From Paracyclopina nana (lineage: Eukaryota > Arthropoda > Copepoda > Cyclopoida > Cyclopettidae): DNA of 64,000 bases. Shown piece after piece: positions 45,393 to 57,900 of the stretch. Under the pieces are notes generated by a model. It had not been told where the DNA came from. It did no database searches and was given only the letters and a program-made list of their open reading frames with translations. The stretch is taken from NCBI GenBank assembly GCA_019096065.1, contig JAGUCH010000003.1, positions 992,001 through 1,056,000 of the forward strand, in the 5' to 3' direction. Every line of letters starts with the position of its first letter. Position 1 is the first letter of the stretch. The position numbers and the translations under genes were made by a program.

Positions 45393-47304
45393 TTAAAGAC
45401 CAGCCTTAAAAAGCATAATCTGGCGTTTCCATTCGGTCTCGCCGAGGATGTCAATCAATTTCAGCTTATTGTGACTCTCACAAACTTTCACAAGATGTGG
45501 AATGAGATCTGATTGCTTGCTTTCAATCCTTTTCAAGTGTTCAAACTCTGGCAAGTTCAACTTCCTCATTCTTCTGGCTGCAGTCATGTAGCATTTCCAT
45601 GGCTGGGGCTCCAGAATGAAAAGGCTTTCGCAGAGGCTGCTGCAAGTGCCGAAAAGCTCGGCCAATCCTTGCTCTCCTTGATTCAAATGAATCCACATGG
45701 ACACAGAGAAGCAGAAAATCACATCAAATTTGTCTCTTTTATGTTTGCTCAGGAACTCTTTGAGCACTGACACATCCTCGGTGACATTGCACTGTTCAAA
45801 TGAAATACCTGCATGATCGCACTTTTCTCTTGCTACCTTGACTAAGTCTTGATCAATGTCAACGCCCAGAATGTGATCACCCTCTTTTCCCAGGCCAAAG
45901 TGATGGAACAAAGCCTCAGTGAGTTCCTGGAAGGAAAAGAACAAGATTCCATTGTTTAAACGCTTCCACGAGGCAGGTTTTCATGTCTGCAGTTCTAGCC
46001 AGTTCAAGCAGTCTCATGTCAAATGTATTGAGGTAGTTGTGGGCCAACAAGAGTCTGGTGGCATCCACATGTTGGCCTCCAATGGCCAAGGCCAAAGGTG
46101 GTCGTCCGTTTGCATCACATTTCTCAGGATTGGCTCCTATGTCAAGCAGAGCCTTGATCACTTCAGATTGGCCCTCTTTGGCAGCCCAATGAAGAGGAGT
46201 AGTGCAAGACTCATTTGCATCCATGCCAAGATCAGAGACTAGACTTTTGACAAGGTTGGCATGGCCAGCATATGCTGCCATGTGAAGGCAATTTCTACCA
46301 AGAGCATCTTCTGTCCAGAGTGAGTCTTTGTTCAATCCAGCCAAATAGATGACCAATTCTTGGTGACCTCCCCTGACTGCATCCATGATTGGAGTGGCTC
46401 CACAAGAGTCTCTTTTGGCCAAGCTCTGCAGAGGTTGACATTGATATCCTAGCATTAATTGCACAGCTTCAATGTGACCATGGAGACAAGCAGTGTGCAG
46501 GGGGCTCCTGCCATTTTTACTCTTGGAATCCATGAGCTCTTTGTTGATATCCAAAAAATACTTGATGATTCTAACATCTCCTTCCCTGACTGCCAAGTGA
46601 AAAGGTGTCCACCCATCCTTAGTAATACACAAAAAAATGTAAATAGCTCCTTAACTAGATCATTGTTTCTTTACCTTGTTGCACAAGGACAAATTGGCCC
46701 CCTTGAGGACCAGCATTTGGATGAGTTCATATGCAGGAGAACCAGTTTTTGTACAAGCCAACATCAAAGGGGTCCAATCTGCCTTCTTGATTGGGTCAAC
46801 ATTGACACCTTGACCAAGCAAGATTCTAACCACATTCACTTGAGAAAATTGAGCAGCATCATGAAGGGGGACCTTGTCATCAGCATTCCTGATCTCCAGG
46901 AGCTCAAGGCACTCATCATGAAAAGCATCGATGACAGCATTCAGGAAATGCTCCCTGCCAAGCTGACAGATGACATGGATGACATTATCAAGAGTCTTAG
47001 GATACACGCAAAACCTTGGGTGAAAATCCGGGCAGACCTTGGCCAACTGGGACTTGAACGTGTCAAGGTCATCATGGTGGACAGACTGGACGAGGTCGCG
47101 ATACTTGTCTTCCATAATTTAGAAACAACTTACACCACTGTTGCACCCAATGTCAAGGCAAAGCACTGGGGCAGAGCCAAACTTGGGCAAGAACTTGGTC
47201 AGCAAATCCTTGGGAATCTGAGCAATCCGCTTGGCAGCTGGGTTGAATTGGTAATAGTTGATGAAGTTGCCCTGCCTTGCTCCACCAGGATCAGAGCTCT
47301 GCAT
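45393..47304 (-). CDS. BCDIN3D: RNA 5'-monophosphate methyltransferase BCDIN3D
   Basis: SAM-dependent Bin3-family enzyme acting on the 5' phosphate of small RNAs. Exon 1 is 47134-47304 (ATG 47,304) and exon 2 is 45393-45926; 234 residues. GNFINYYQFNPAAKRIAQIP and the SAM-binding LCLDIGCNSG sit in exon 1. The join gives CNSG-ELTEALF, then GVDID, FCFSVSMWIHLNQG, LFILEPQPWKCY and MRKL in exon 2, all family blocks. The donor GGT|GTAAGTTG and acceptor TTCCTTCCAG are strong. The 1,207-nt intron consists almost entirely of the ANKRD16 coding sequence on the same strand. Confidence 0.9.
45916..47115 (-). CDS. ANKRD16: Ankyrin repeat protein ANKRD16, nested in the BCDIN3D intron
   Basis: Exons 46675-47115 (ATG 47,115) and 45916-46617, split by a 57-nt intron; 380 residues. 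Roughly nine ankyrin repeats are seen, including KKADWTPLMLACTK, KDGWTPFHLAVREGD, NGRSPLHTACLHGHIEAV, GRNCLHMAAYAGH and TTPLHWAAKEGQ, in the same order as vertebrate ANKRD16, a cofactor of alanyl-tRNA editing. The start codon is 18 nt inside the BCDIN3D intron and the stop codon lies 8-10 nt inside BCDIN3D exon 2. Both proteins therefore seem to come from one transcription unit, with splicing choosing between them. Confidence 0.92.
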
Positions 47305-47566
47305 GCTTCAATAAGCTTTCCACTTTTGTACCTCTCAAAAGCATAACAAATAACTATCTTTACAAAAACAGGGTGACCAGAATGTCTCTTTTTATGAAGC
47401 CATAAGATGACGTGATGAACAGAAGTTTAGTTTTACTTGAGCATAGAAAACTTTTCCTAAGATTTAGGGTCAACGTTTTTAAAAGGCTTTTGCGCATCCT
47501 CATGACGTAGTTAAGCATTGATTTGGTATGTGGTAGATCTTGATGTACACATTATGAATTGATCTT
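47305..47566. other. Upstream region of BCDIN3D
   Basis: No gene is seen between the BCDIN3D start and the TIR element. The BCDIN3D/ANKRD16 promoter is expected here. Confidence 0.35.
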
Positions 47567-48287
47567 GGTAGGGTCGGGTCTGTATAAATATAGACGCGTT
47601 AGATGACATAGATGACTTAGATGATCATCTTTGTCATCTATATTTGTACCGTTTTTGGTCCAAATAGATGATTTTTGCCGATTGTCATCTATATTTGTAC
47701 CACCAATCTCCTGCACTTTCAAGATGTATAAATATAGATGATTTTTTGCTGTCATCTATATTTGGACTAATTTAGATGATTGAAATTAGCTATGATCAGC
47801 TACTTTTAAGCTAATATTAAGATGGACCCAAAATATTTTTAAAATATATTCTACCTGCCAATTGACCAGACTACATAAAAATCTAAAAAAAAAGAAATTA
47901 AAATTAAGAGTTTCATAGGAATTTCCGAAATAAATTGTACTTTGAAGCATGAGCAGGTAAGCCAAAAAAGCCAACTTTTTAAATGCTTTTTTGGAACAAA
48001 AAACAAGTGAAATATGAACTCAAAATGTTTCAAGCTTTTTGGCCCTAAAAATTAGAGCTATTATTTTAGTTCTTTAATAACTTATTCATAGATTTTCCTT
48101 GCCATGAAATGAAAAGTAATTATAATTGTTCTGATTATTTTTCCTAAATCAGGTTTTAAAAGAGCCATGTATTTATTATAAGGAGCAATATTTCAAGCCA
48201 TTATATTTACTTGAGCTTGGTTTAAGTCTAAAATCATCTATATTTAGTCCAGATATAGATGACTTATCTAAGAATCATCTATATTTA

Positions 48288-48942
48288 TGTTACGGGCCGC
48301 ACCGGCAGCGGCGCTCAGCGCGCTGCGCACCTTTTCTCCGTCAGCAGCTCGGCCTCAAGAATGCGCAACTCAGCGCCAACTCGAATTTTGTGAATCAGTG
48401 TGAGAAAAATGTTGATCTGAATAAGAAGTATTTTTGTGCAATTTTTAGTCTTAGTTTTATTTTATGTAGTCTGTGTCATGTTGTCTTGTCAAGGTAGTCA
48501 AGTTGTGAGTCAATGGGCTCATTTAGGGACTGCTAAAGCTGTCCAGGTTGTCATGAAGTCATTGTGATCAAGTCAGGCTTGATCCTTGTCAAGAAAAGTA
48601 GTATTAGTCAGGTTTTGAGTCTCTAGCTGGAGAAATCCAGCTCATGCATGTTTTACTTTCATGATCTAGCTTTTAGAGGACAAGCATCTTGTTCTATTGT
48701 CTTTATTGGTCTCTCACACTCAGAAGAAGAAGTAACTGGGGACATTTTGTCTACTTTTGCCCTCATCCTTGGGCATTGAGGAGCTGGACCAGGACCTTTT
48801 GAACTCCCTTGGCAGACCGACCATCGTGGAGTTGTGGAGGATTCGCTGTGGAAGCGGCCTTTCTCTATTGAAGCAGCCTCCTAGGTCTTCACAGTCCTCT
48901 CCAGGACGCCGAAGCCATCACCGGGCAAGGGGGACTTCAACA
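48288..48942 (+). repeat. 5' LTR of BEL/Pao element
   Basis: 655 bp, TGTTACGGG...CTTCAACA, with TG...CA ends. I saw no difference from the 3' LTR when reading both. A 4-bp duplication TTTA flanks the whole element (48,284-48,287 and 63,790-63,793). Confidence 0.95.
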
Positions 48943-48944
48943 AG

Positions 48945-48962
48945 TGGCGCCCAACGTGGGGC
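48945..48962 (+). other. Primer binding site, tRNA-Lys(CTT)
   Basis: TGGCGCCCAACGTGGGGC, two nt after the 5' LTR, is fully complementary to the 3' end of animal tRNA-Lys(CTT) including CCA, as I remember that sequence. Confidence 0.8.
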
Positions 48963-48991
48963 ATTCGAGCCCCTGATCCTGTAAAGAGTCC

Positions 48992-51900
48992 ATGACCAAC
49001 CCTAACAGGTTCTCTCAGTCCACTCCTGTCCCCGAGAGGTTTAGCAGACGAGTCAGAGGCCAGGCTCCTGAACAAGGCATTAATTTCCCTAATTTGGAGC
49101 TATCACCACTTACCCAAGCCAGGATCAATGTCCAAAGACTCAGGCGTAACGCTGGACTAGAAATAGTCAGCTTTGAGTCTTCATCAGGATCCTCAGGGGA
49201 CTCGTCTAGGAGGTCTATTCGTTCTGTCATTGGAGACAGCCCTGCAAATTCCTACCAGTGGATTAATGAAATTGAGGAATTTCGCAGCATCATTTTGGCA
49301 GGTCCTGACCCTCTAGACAATCTAGTGGTGCCACCTGCATCTACCTCTGTGGATCATTCGAATAGCTCTCTTGGCAATCAGACGGAAACGTCAGTCAGGG
49401 ACCCCTTATTTGATTTGTCAAGCACCTCTCCTTTCCACGGCTTTGAAAGCATAGATTACGAGATGCAGCGTACTCCCGATAACTCGAGGGCCGCCCGGGA
49501 CATTCTGTCCAGCCTTGCGGGTGCAGGCAACCAGGAAAGGGGAAACCCTAATTCTCCTCAGGCTGGCCCCTCAAATGCAAGCACTGGAAATGCGATTGTA
49601 GCTGCCACTAGCGCTCAGGCTTCCACAGGCACTCAAGTTGATGTCACAGTAGCATCCACTGCCTCAGGGAGTGCTTTGACCACGTCTTCAGGCCAGGCAG
49701 AGATGCAAATGGCTGGAGCCACACCATCCGCTACCCAAGGGCAAAATGTAGTAGCCCAGGGCCAAGTTTGGGGTCAAGCCCCGCTGCAGTCCATGAATCA
49801 GGGACAGACTCAGCAACAATTGCTTCAGCAAGGGCAGGGCCAATTCATGCAGCAACCAGGGTTTTATGGGGGCTACATGATGCCTGGCAATCAAGCCTAT
49901 CCTATGATGGCAAATCCCATGTTTATGAACCCTCAAATGTACCAGTTTGCCATGCAGCAGAGTCCAGGATTTGCCCCAATGTCTCAGCAGCAGGATCCCA
50001 GATCAGTGGCAATGATCACGGTGGAGCCCAACCCTGCAACAAGCCTGGCTGAAAACGCAGGAAATGTGAGCGGCACGGCGGGAGAAATCCCTCTGATACA
50101 AAGCTCCTTTCTTCAGCTGCCAAAACGCAAACGCAGCAAGGACCGAACCCAAAGCGATGCAGCATCTATTTTGTCAGAAGGAAGTAGGACCTCTGCGAGA
50201 GAAATCTTGCCCCCCAAGGGAAAAGCTCCGCCAGGACGTTACAGAGCAGCCACTTCAGGCTCCAAACGCGCAGGGGAATATACTCCTAGGGGGACCAAGT
50301 CCAGGCCTCACTCAGCCAAACTTTCTCAGTCCGGCTTAGATGAGATGAAACGGGCCAAGACAGAGGCATTGGCGATCACTGAGAGGTTGCAGGACAAATT
50401 TAAAGCAGTTCTGCCTCAGATATCCCAATTGAGAAAAGACCTGCTTGAAGGTCAGCAAAGGGCCACAATGGAGCAACTCCATCAAGCCAAGGTTGATCTT
50501 TCCAATCATCTGCAGGAACTTAATGCCATGAAAACGGAATATGAGTCCACTGTCAGGGTAGCTAGGCTGGAACCATCGGTATCTCTGCAATCACAGTTCT
50601 CCAAGTGTTACAACGCTACCCAAAAGTTGTTGTTCTCTGTGCATGACTTGATCAAATTCAGAAATGAATTTGCTACAAAGCAGCAGAACAGGGAAAGAGA
50701 GCGCGAGCGCAATGCTGCTGCCAACAACGCGCCGAGAATACCTCAACCGGGAGGCACGGTGCAGTCGACCAACAACAATGCATTGACAATGAATCCACCA
50801 ATCAGCGAGCAGCATAATTCAGGGCAGCCAATGGGCGCAATGTCCGACAATGCTGCTGCCTCGTACTATGGGATGACAGTGGCTGACATCGAGGGAACTC
50901 AGCGCGAGACTGGCGATTACACGTTTGGCACGCCTCTGCCCCAGGATTGGGATGAGGAGGGAAATTTGCTAGGAAACTACATAGTTGAGTTCAAAGGAGG
51001 AAACCAGGGTGTCAGACTGTTAAAAAGAGATACCATGGAGATCTTTCACCTGGACCATACCCAGTCCATGTTCCCTGCCACTCGAATGTGGGTCAATGAT
51101 CTGCCTAAAGCCAGAAAGGGAGAAATAGATGCAGCTCTCAGCATCCACCAGGTTCCCTGTGGGCAAAGGTTGAATCCTGATGCCGGTCCAGAGGAAACTC
51201 TGAGACACCATCAGCTCCAGGTTGAGATCCCCAACCAGACTCCAATCGCGACAAATCCCGGAAACCAGCCTCAGCTGAGCCACCAGAGAAATCTGAGTGA
51301 GACTCAGCCATCAGTGGCAAGTACCACGACCAGGAGGAACTTCATGCAGGTTGCCCTTCTATATGCGGAAAACCTCACCTTGTTGAAGGATGGAATGAGG
51401 GCAGTGATGCAGCTGATGACCGAAAGGGCTCAGCTTGACAGGCTAATTTGGCAACGCCAGATCTACACTCAAATCATCAGCTCTTTCATGGAAGCTCGAG
51501 ACAGGATCGTGGAGTGTAATGAAGCTCCACCTGAATCAGATGGGGAGACCATGAGGCAAGCTCTGGATATCCAAAATGAGTTGGATGGATTGATTGCTGC
51601 ACACACTGAGGATCAAGCCCAGCAACGTGCCACACCCAGGAGCACTGCAGCCCAAATGCCTAGCCTGAAACAGTACATGACACTGCCTCCAACGCAGGTG
51701 CCAAGCACTTCCGGCTACACCACCTCAGCGACTCAATCAAGGCAGCAACCAGTGCCAGTGACTTTGCCAACCTGGTCCCATGCTGCTCCGATTGTCACTC
51801 ATACGGATCTGAGAATGAATGCGCCAGAGTTCAGGCCAGCTCAGTCTAATTATGCACCTGTCACTCATGTCACTGCGCAACCTGTTCATGGTCTGCAACA

Positions 51901-54900
51901 AATGCCGCCCACATATGTACCGCCGAATGCCAGTCATTACCAGGGGCAAACTCAATCCAACCTGGATACTGTTGTCACTGCATATGGAACAGTGCCAATT
52001 TCGCAGCCTGCCCATCATGCTCCTCAGAGCCAGGCTCAGAATCTTGGTCAATATGCACCACCGGTCTTCCAAAACTACGTTCGGGGGCAGCAAATGCCAA
52101 ATGGTGCACCTCAGCCTCAGAGGCCGCTACAACTTCCGACATACCCGTATCAACAATACCCGCCACCAGGGCCTCCCTATGGACCTCCGCATCAGTTACC
52201 TCAAAGGCGACCCACTAGGCCACAAAGGCAACAGGCCCCAACAGGATGGGGCAACCCCTATGACTATGAGCCACCCAATCGGGGTGGAAACACAGAGGAA
52301 GACTGGCCTTATGTCCCATGGGAACCCAGGAACTACTATGGAAAGTCGAGTCTTAAGCTTTCCCAGGTAGAAATACCTAAGTTTGATGGTTGGCACCCAA
52401 CCGAGTACTATCGCTTTAAAGAGCGGTTTCGGTCCTTCGTGCACGGTGATGCGGCAATGTCCATTAGCGAAAAGTGGGCACGTTTGCTTGATAGCACCCA
52501 AGGGGGACCAGCTGGGGATTTGGTCGACGAGTTCCCAAAGGACGAAGATGGCTACTATGAAGCTTTAGAATGTCTCGAAAGAGAATTTGGCAATGACAAG
52601 CTTCAGTTTGACTATTTCATGCAGGAGCTTGCCGAGCTCTCTCCACTTGATATGACTGATCCGGAAAATGTGATGAATGCCAGGAAGCTGATCAATCGCA
52701 TCCACAAGCATTTATTGAACTCTGGCAGCTACCATGGTGACATTCAAGATAGCACCATTTTCAGAAGCTTGAAACTTACCCCATCTACCCAGATAATGGT
52801 CAACCAGTTGCTCATGGCTGAGAAGAGAACTCACATGACTTTCCAATTGTTTCGTGACTGGACTGCTCATCATCAACGCATTGAAAGGTGCCAAGGTTAC
52901 GGCAAGACAGCCAGGGCTGAAAAGAAAAGAGCCAAAGGCGTACATGCATTCCAAGCAACAAATGTCTTACCTGATGATCAAGGTCACTATCCAGGGGAAA
53001 CCCAGGGTGGCGATCAGCAGTGGGCTCAGCCTGTAGCGTTTAACCACGTAGCATCCCACTCAGTGTTGCAGCAGCCTCAGCCGTCTTACCAGTCGCCTCA
53101 TCCACCGCCTATAATGGTAAATGTCAAGGAAATAGAAGTAGAGGAGTTACCCGTGATTGATGATGTTGGAGTAGTCACGATCATGTCTGTTGCAAGGGGT
53201 GACCAGAGATACTTCACCAAATGCCCAGAATGTGACACCAATGAGCACATGCTCTACAACTGTCCTCATCTCTTGGCTATGCACGGCGTTGGCAGACTCA
53301 AGAAAGCCAGGGATTTCAAAGCCTGCTTCAGGTGTCTAGGAGGAGTACATAATGTGTATGAATGTCGCAAGAATTGGACCTGCAAAGAGTGCGGCTCCAA
53401 AACGCACCATTACCTCCTCCATGATGCATGGACCTCAAAGAACCCCGACGGCAAAGAAAAACCTGCAAAAAAGGAGTCTGACCAGTCTGACCCGCAACGG
53501 GAAAGATTAGACGAATTAGAGAAACGAGTAGCCATGCTTATGGTCAAAAAGCCCACGGTTGCAACAACGAGCCTTTTCACCGGTCAAAGCACCAACGCAA
53601 AGGGGGGAGGCAGATCTGGATACGATCAGCCTCAGAAACCAGAAGACAAATCAGAGCCAAAAATCATCGCCAATGTTGCCATGGGGGACCTAACTGAAGC
53701 CATAAGTTTGGCACCTGAACCTGTACCCGAAAGGGACCCTGATGGCTGGGATGAAATTGACCCCATTAAGTTGGAAACTCCCCAAGAAAATGTCAATTGT
53801 CTTGCTACTGCCGAGGAGGGCTTACTAAGCTTTTGCGTGGTCCCAATAATGGTTGCCAACCCTGAGACAGGCCAATTTGTGAAAGCAAACGCATTCTTGG
53901 ACACTGGTGCACAGCTGTCCATGGTGACTGACAATCTTGCCTCAAAATTGGGCCTGAAAGGGCCTAAGGACGACCAAACTTTGAAAATGATTGCAACGAC
54001 ATTGAACTTGCCAAGTAGGTTGGTCACTTTGAGGGTTAAAGCAGTGGGGGGAGACAAGCATCATGATCTTCCTGTGCACACCCTCACAGAATTGCCCTCG
54101 TCAATCAACACGCCCCCGATTCACAAGTTAAAGCAAAAATTTAAAAATTTGAAGGACTTTGACTTACCAACGTATGCGAGAAATCCACATCCGGATATTT
54201 TATTGGGGCTTGACTGCTTTAACCTCATCATGCCCACCAAAATTCTGCATCAGAAGGACGGTGAGCCCTACGTGTATGAGTGTGAATTGGGAAAGGTTCT
54301 TACCTACTATGACCCGACTGCTGGCCAAAATAGCAAGGAAAAGGTGGTTGCATTCGCTGCGCTGCCGTCCACTCGTGACTGGGACAACCAGGAACCTCCT
54401 GGAGTCTTGGTATGTGATCAATGTCATCAGAAGTCTGGTCCACCGATTGAGAGTCTTCAGGCTATGTGGGAGTTTGACCGCCCTCAGGTTGATGAGGCTC
54501 CCACCCTCAGCTTAAATGATCAAAAGGCTCTTGACATTTTGGTTAACACCATAACACAGTTGAGCAATGGAGCTTACCAAATGAGTCCAATGTGGAAAGA
54601 CGGTGAGCCAAGCTTTACCTGCAACAGGTTGAGAGTTTTAAAATCAACTGCCTGCCTCGAAAGAAAGCTCTTTCTCTATGATGAGGAAACCTACAACAAA
54701 GCCACAGAAGAAATTCTGGAGTGGCTGAGGTTAGGTTTCATCAGGGTCCTCGATCCTCTGGTCGACAATCTGGACGATGACTGCAATTATCTGGACTGGC
54801 TGTTGGTCGAAAGACCAGATAAGCCGTCAATGCCAGTAAGGGTCGTGTTTGATGGAGCGCGAAAGCACTATGGCAAGAGCCTCAACGATGCTCTGTTGCC

Positions 54901-57900
54901 CGGGCCAAAGCTCCAACGCAACATTTTTGAGATCCTGGTGGGAGCTCGAGAAAAACCGGTCATGCTCGTGGCAGATATATCTAAGATGTTTCTGCGCTTC
55001 AAGCTTGACCCTGCCTCCAGGAAATACCACCGCTTCATTTGGCAAGGTGTTCACTATGAGGCAACCTCGGTAGTCTTTGGAACGGCCTCAGCACCTTGCA
55101 TGGCCACATTTGCGATGAAACATCATATTTCGAAGTTTCAAGATTCGCACCCTGAAGCCTTCCGGATCCTTGACAAGTTTTTATATGTTGACGACGTTTT
55201 TGCATCCGTGGAGGACGCCGGAGAGGCCAAGGAGGCCATCAAACAGATCCTAGAAGTGGGTGAGGCTGGCTCGATGCCATTTCGCAAATGGGGCAGCAGC
55301 TGCCCAGAAGCATTGGTCGATGTGGAGCAAGATATGATTCTGCCCGGTTTCCAAGTTCAGTCAGAGGACGCTGATGTGACCAAGGCGCTTGGGATGTATG
55401 TTGACTGCATCGGAGACCAGATCGTCTTTCAGCCTCCCGATGCTGAGTTTATGAGTCAAGCTCCACTCACGATGAGAATGATGGCTCAATTCGTCCCTCG
55501 CCTGCATGATCCTCTAAATCTGTTGTCACCATTTATCCTGAAAGGGAAAAGACTCATTCAGCGTGTTTGGCAGCTTAAAATGCTGTTTGAAATCGAGTGG
55601 GATACTGCCCTTGGGATGGTGGATCATCCAGAAATGGAGGAGATCCTCAAGGAATGGCGTGACTATGTCAGGCAGGTGAAAGCCATCGAGCTGTTCAGGC
55701 TGCCCAGGGCTGTGAGGTGCAGATTTGCCGAGCGAATAGAGCTGCACGTTTTCACAGACGCTAGTGAGGTTGCTAAAGGAGCCTCAGCCTACGTGAGATC
55801 AGTTTACCCAGGAGGAGGAGTTGACTGTGTCCTCATGGCAGCTCGCTTGAACCTGGCATCTCTACGTCAGATTCGCTCAATGCCAGAAATGGAGTTGAAC
55901 GGATGTGTGTTGGGCTCCGAGTTATGCTATGACCTGGAGAAGTCTTTGGAGCACGTTGATAGCATTACCTTGTGGACTGACTCTCAATGTGCGTTAACCT
56001 GGATATGCAAACCGGCCGGCAACTGGCGAGGCTATGTGGCGAGGAGAGTCACATCGATCTTCGACTCGACCCAGAACCACCTCTGGAAGCATGTGCCTGG
56101 CAGAGTCAATGTTGCGGATTATATCACTCGTGGAATGTCGATTGAGGAATTAGCGTCGAGTGATACCTGGCTACACGGTCCAGCTTTCCTGAGAGGACCT
56201 GAAAAGGATTGGCCCAAATGGGTGCCCACCGTGACTGATGATGAGAAGGCAGCCATTGACGGATACATGAAGCTCAGAAAGGTACCTGGAGCGACTATCA
56301 AGGCTGGAAAGAAAGCGGTGAAGAAATTGGTTATGCTGGCCACCTTTGAGCAACTTGGCAGGTACACTATCCCTGATTATTTGAGACCCTCTGCCGATGT
56401 AGTGGAGGCTTGGACCCAAGCTCGAGTCAGTCCTTGTCCCGTAAAGATGGAAGATTTCTCCTCATGGAAGAGAATGGTTCGCGCTCTATGTGTGGCCGAA
56501 AGGTTCAAGCTCAAGGAGAGTAAGCCTTGGGAAGAAATTCCAACTGGGCGAGCTGGAAACTCTGAGTTTGAGAGAGTTGAACAGTTGCTGGTCTTGTGGA
56601 TTCAGCAGAACACCTATGGTCAAGAAATTGACTCATTTCTGGCCAGTGGCGAATGGCCGAAAGGTTCTAAGCTGGGGCCTCTTGATCCTTACATTGGTGC
56701 CAATGGAGAAATCCGCACCAAGGGGAGGCTGGATGCCACCACTGCTGTGTGGGTTGGTCGCCGGCAACTTATCGTACCAGGTTATGCTCGTCGTCTGATA
56801 CTGCAAGATGTCCACCAGGATTTGGGCCACGGCTATGGGAGAAATCGGTATTTGGCAGAGGCTCAGAAAAAGTATTGGCTACCTGGTGCCAAGAATGTCA
56901 TCAGAACGATCCTCAAGGAGTGTGCTATGTGCGCCAGATGGGTTGCCAAGCAAGCTCCTCCTCACATGGGCCTTCTGCCGCCACACGCGATCCCGATCAC
57001 CGAGTTTCTGCCATTTCGATACACCAGTGTTGACATGTGTGGACCATTTTCTACTACATTTGGGCGAGACAATTACAAGATGTATGTGATAGTCTTCATT
57101 TGTGCCCATAGCAAGGCCATCCACTGTGAGGAGGTGATTGACATCACATCGGACTCTCTTATGCGAGCCATCGAACTCTTCGTGTCTCGGAGAGGCTGTC
57201 CTTATGCATTGAGGTCAGACAACGGGTCAAACTTCATTGGCTGCAGAGAGGACTTGCGAAGCAATCCTCGATACTCTGAGCTCAAGGAAAGGCTTCTCAC
57301 TGTCGATTGGGACCGAGTAAGACAATTTGGAGGTCACATTGGAATTGTCGAATGGTCTTTGTCTCCACCATGGGCTCCGCACTTCAACGGTCTCGCTGAG
57401 GCCGGAATTAAGATATTCAAGCGGTCTTTCTATCGTGAGTTCCACCGAAAGGTCACTCCGGTAGAAGACTTTCGGTACATTATGATCAAGGCCGAAGGGT
57501 TTGTCAATGGAAGGCCAATAGGAGAAGTTGATGGCCACTTTGTCACACCCAACCACTTCTTGACAAGAGGGCCTCCAGGTGACGCTCTACCTGTCATTGA
57601 CAAGGCAGCCCTCCAGACTCTGGAAAAAAGATATGCCCTTTTAGACTCGGTCCTACAGCGTATGTGGGAGTTCTTTGCTGAAGAGCTTGTCATGAAACTC
57701 AAGAGGCTGCCTAAGTGGACTCAATACCGAGAAACTCTCCGAAAGGGGGACGTCGTCGCAGTCCTTGATCAAAGGATGGCCGAAAGGCGCTACTATTGGC
57801 CTCTTGGGATCATCGAGAAAGTCCTTCCAGATCAGGATGGCGAGGTGAGGCGAGCCTTTGTCAAAATGATCCCACCTGGTCCTAAGGAAGAAGAAAAGCT

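Noticed and set aside
46459-47346. Plus-strand 295-codon ORF opposite ANKRD16 and BCDIN3D
   Set aside because: Antisense of recognisable ankyrin and methyltransferase exons.
47540-47790. CRISPR-like or satellite array (TCATCTATATTTG repeats)
   Set aside because: Repeats are irregular and are explained as terminal inverted repeat of the Mutator-like element, matched by the inverted copy at 63,795-63,932.
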